Source: Pseudomonadales bacterium (GTDB taxonomy: Bacteria; Pseudomonadota; Gammaproteobacteria; Steroidobacterales; Steroidobacteraceae). From it: a stretch of DNA of 8,978 nt. The translations under genes were made by a program, and so were the position numbers. The stretch lies in NCBI GenBank assembly GCA_020442965.1, contig JAGRJB010000446.1, positions 1 to 8,978 on the forward strand, given 5' to 3'. Below are positions 7,359 through 8,978 of the stretch, one piece after another. Every line of letters starts with the position of its first letter. The first letter of the stretch is position 1. The notes beneath the pieces were generated by a model, which saw only the letters and a program-made list of their open reading frames with translations, was not told the origin of the DNA and did not search any database.

Positions 7359-8364
7359 CCGTAGAGCTTACCCGGATCACGCCATCAGGTAGATCAAAAT
7401 GCAGCGCGGTAGTCTGCATCACAGTCGCGAGCGCCTCGAGGGAGTTCAACCCGTGTATCGAGCCATGCAGAATCGTGGTCGCAACGCGCTTTTCAGTCTC
7501 AGCATCCACGACGACGAGCCGCCGCCCCGACTCACGCGCTACCCACTCGAGAAACTCCGCCAGCGGACGATTCTCTATATCGAAATCCGGTGCCAAGGCC
7601 TCGGCCCAGGCCCACTCACGACCAGTCGTGGCGATCGACTCACGGGTGACGCTGCCATCACCTTGTACCAACAATGCCGTACCGGCCGCAGCGGTGACCT
7701 CATTCGCGTTGTCGTTGCCAGCTCTGCGCCACGCGACCCGGCCCTCGCGTACGCGCAACTCGGTCTGCTCTCCTTGCACGGCAACTTCGAATTGTGTCCC
7801 AAGGTGCGTAAACTGACCCGCGGGTGTGGTCACGACGAAATCCCCGGTGCTGGTGGAATTCGGAGGCATGTCGACATACAAGACACCGCGCTCCAGACGC
7901 AACGCGTTGCTGTCGAAGATCTCGACCGCCGTACCGGAAGCGACGCGCAGATTGCCGCCGACCTGCAACTCGATGAGTGCATTGCCAGCCAACTGCAATC
8001 GTTGTCCCGCACGCAAAACCGAGCCCGTCACGAGTGAGCGCGAGCGGCCGAACGACAACACCTCACTGACTGGTACGGCGGCTCGTTCGATCTGTCCGAA
8101 TCGTTCCCCTGCGACTGTTTGTCTGTCACTAACGACTACCAGCCAGCCCGCGGCTACCGCGACCATCGCGAGCGCTGCCGCCGCAGCCCAGCTCGTCGCA
8201 GTGCGTGAGCGATGCGTCTGGCGGGTCGCGGCGCGCCACGCCGCTTCGGTAGCGGCACGCACACGCTGCATCGCGGCTGCGGACAACGGCTCCGCGCGCA
8301 GCCCGTCCCGCAACGCGCGCTCGGCGACGTCGTCGATGCTCGCGGGCAGCTCACCTTCGGTCAT
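7333..8364 (-). CDS. FecR-like anti-sigma regulator
   Basis: The product is 343 residues. Seen: a cytoplasmic N-terminal part (1-56) with helical, Arg/Ala-rich sequence; one membrane segment (about 57-78); a periplasmic FecR domain (about 113-212) with TPAGQFTHLGTQFEV (180-194), the hallmark of the family, followed by LRVREGRVAW; and a C-terminal STN-like module (about 259-332) beginning FDIENRPLAEFLEWVA. Family knowledge: FecR proteins hold or activate their ECF sigma factor from the inner membrane, and their C-terminal module contacts the STN domain of the cognate receptor. The ATG overlaps the sigma-factor stop as ATGA (4 nt), and the 3' end overlaps the receptor gene, so the partners are its two neighbours. 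Odd: the N-terminal anti-sigma region is short and lacks the Trp-rich pattern common in FecR-type regulators, so anti-sigma or activator behaviour is not decided by sequence. Confidence 0.92.
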   Translation of the reverse strand: MTEGELPASIDDVAERALRDGLRAEPLSAAAMQRVRAATEAAWRAATRQTHRSRTATSWAAAAALAMVAVAAGWLVVVSDRQTVAGERFGQIERAAVPVSEVLSFGRSRSLVTGSVLRAGQRLQLAGNALIELQVGGNLRVASGTAVEIFDSNALRLERGVLYVDMPPNSTSTGDFVVTTPAGQFTHLGTQFEVAVQGEQTELRVREGRVAWRRAGNDNANEVTAAAGTALLVQGDGSVTRESIATTGREWAWAEALAPDFDIENRPLAEFLEWVARESGRRLVVVDAETEKRVATTILHGSIHGLNSLEALATVMQTTALHFDLPDGVIRVSSTGALPPVSD

Positions 8365-8975
8365 GATGCGTCCTCCGCCGCAGCGGTACCTGCGTCCAGG
8401 GCAGCGTCGTCTGCGTCGACCCAGCCGTCACGGAACGCACGCCGCGCCCGTGCTAACAACGACTGCGCGGCGCTCTCGGAAAGATGCAGAGACCGCGCGA
8501 TCTCCGGGATTGTAAGGTCATCGCCATAGCGCAATTCGAGCACGCGCGCATAGCGCGGCGGTAGCGAGTTGACGCTGCGTCGGACCGCGCTGCGGGTTGA
8601 ATCCGTCACACACTCATCGAGCGGGTCGCGGTATTCGAGCAATTGCACCGGAACGCGCGAGTCGGTGTTCTCGAGGACCGCGTCCAGATTGTCGATCTCG
8701 GGCTGGCGCGCCGCCTTACGACGTACATCAGCGAGCAGGTTACGGCAAATCTGACAGAGCCAAGTGAAGACGGTGGCGTCGCCGCGAAACCGCGCGAGAT
8801 TGCGCATGGCGTTGATCATCGTCTGTTGCACGACGTCCTCGATAGCGGCGGCACCGAGCGGACTGCGACGCGCCGCGAACGCCGCGAGACGGGTTGCATA
8901 GGACGCGAAAAACTGCTCAAAAGCCTGCTGGTCGCCCGCCTGCATTTTCGCGATCAAATGCTGCTCGTCGGTCAA
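8361..8975 (-). CDS. ECF-family RNA polymerase sigma factor (FecI-like)
   Basis: The product is about 204 residues. Seen: sigma region 2 at about 18-87, with FEQFFASYATRL, IEDVVQQTMINAMRNLARFR (45-64) and TWLCQICRNLLADVRRK (71-87); a linker of about 40 residues; region 4 at about 128-181, with VNSLPPRYARVLELRYGDDL and the helix-turn-helix TIPEIARSLHLSESAAQSLL (155-174); and an acidic, Ala-rich C-terminal tail. There is no region 3 and no extra domain. Family knowledge: it directs RNA polymerase to a small regulon, usually including the adjacent receptor gene, when released or activated by FecR. The start is uncertain: TTG at 8975 lies 3 nt from the window edge and the preceding codon (CAA) is open, so the gene may begin outside the window. 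ATG at 8945 (residue 11) would trim the start of region 2 and is less likely. It overlaps the FecR gene as ATGA. Its own promoter is not in the window. Confidence 0.92.
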   Translation of the reverse strand: MTDEQHLIAKMQAGDQQAFEQFFASYATRLAAFAARRSPLGAAAIEDVVQQTMINAMRNLARFRGDATVFTWLCQICRNLLADVRRKAARQPEIDNLDAVLENTDSRVPVQLLEYRDPLDECVTDSTRSAVRRSVNSLPPRYARVLELRYGDDLTIPEIARSLHLSESAAQSLLARARRAFRDGWVDADDAALDAGTAAAEDAS

Positions 8976-8978
8976 TTG

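Overview
The window is dense, high-GC bacterial DNA with strong GC bias at third codon positions. Outer-membrane proteins, TonB-type signalling and Sec signal peptides point to a Gram-negative. The gene types would suit a gammaproteobacterium of the Xanthomonadales/Nevskiales/Steroidobacter kind, but that placement is inference only. I see no RNA genes, mobile elements, CRISPR arrays or sizeable repeats.

Layout. The left edge (1-319, minus) holds the N-terminal part of an exported M14-family zinc carboxypeptidase that begins at a TTG codon. A 150 bp divergent spacer separates it from a 301-residue polytopic membrane protein of unknown function (470-1375, plus). After a 133 bp gap comes an ArnT/PMT-like family 39 glycosyltransferase (1509-3152, plus). 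Its reading frame continues in coding-like fashion for about 47 codons beyond an amber stop. The right two thirds is one minus-strand operon, read from the right edge leftwards: ECF sigma factor (8975-8361), FecR-like anti-sigma regulator (8364-7333), TonB-dependent transducer/receptor with an STN signalling domain (7358-5025), and an Omp85 (BamA/TamA-like) outer-membrane protein (4995-3295). The operon converges tail-to-tail on the glycosyltransferase.

How the genes work together. The sigma/FecR/STN-receptor trio is a classic cell-surface signalling cassette. A ligand binding the receptor at the outer membrane is signalled through its periplasmic STN domain to the periplasmic part of FecR, which controls the ECF sigma factor in the cytoplasm. 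The genes overlap by 4 nt (ATGA) and 26 nt, so translational coupling is likely. The unusual part is the fourth gene: an Omp85 protein starts within 29 nt of the receptor stop (or overlaps it by 1 nt if an upstream ATG is used), which puts an outer-membrane insertion or translocation protein under the same control. The inducing ligand cannot be read from the sequence. The three left-hand genes show no evident functional link to the cassette.
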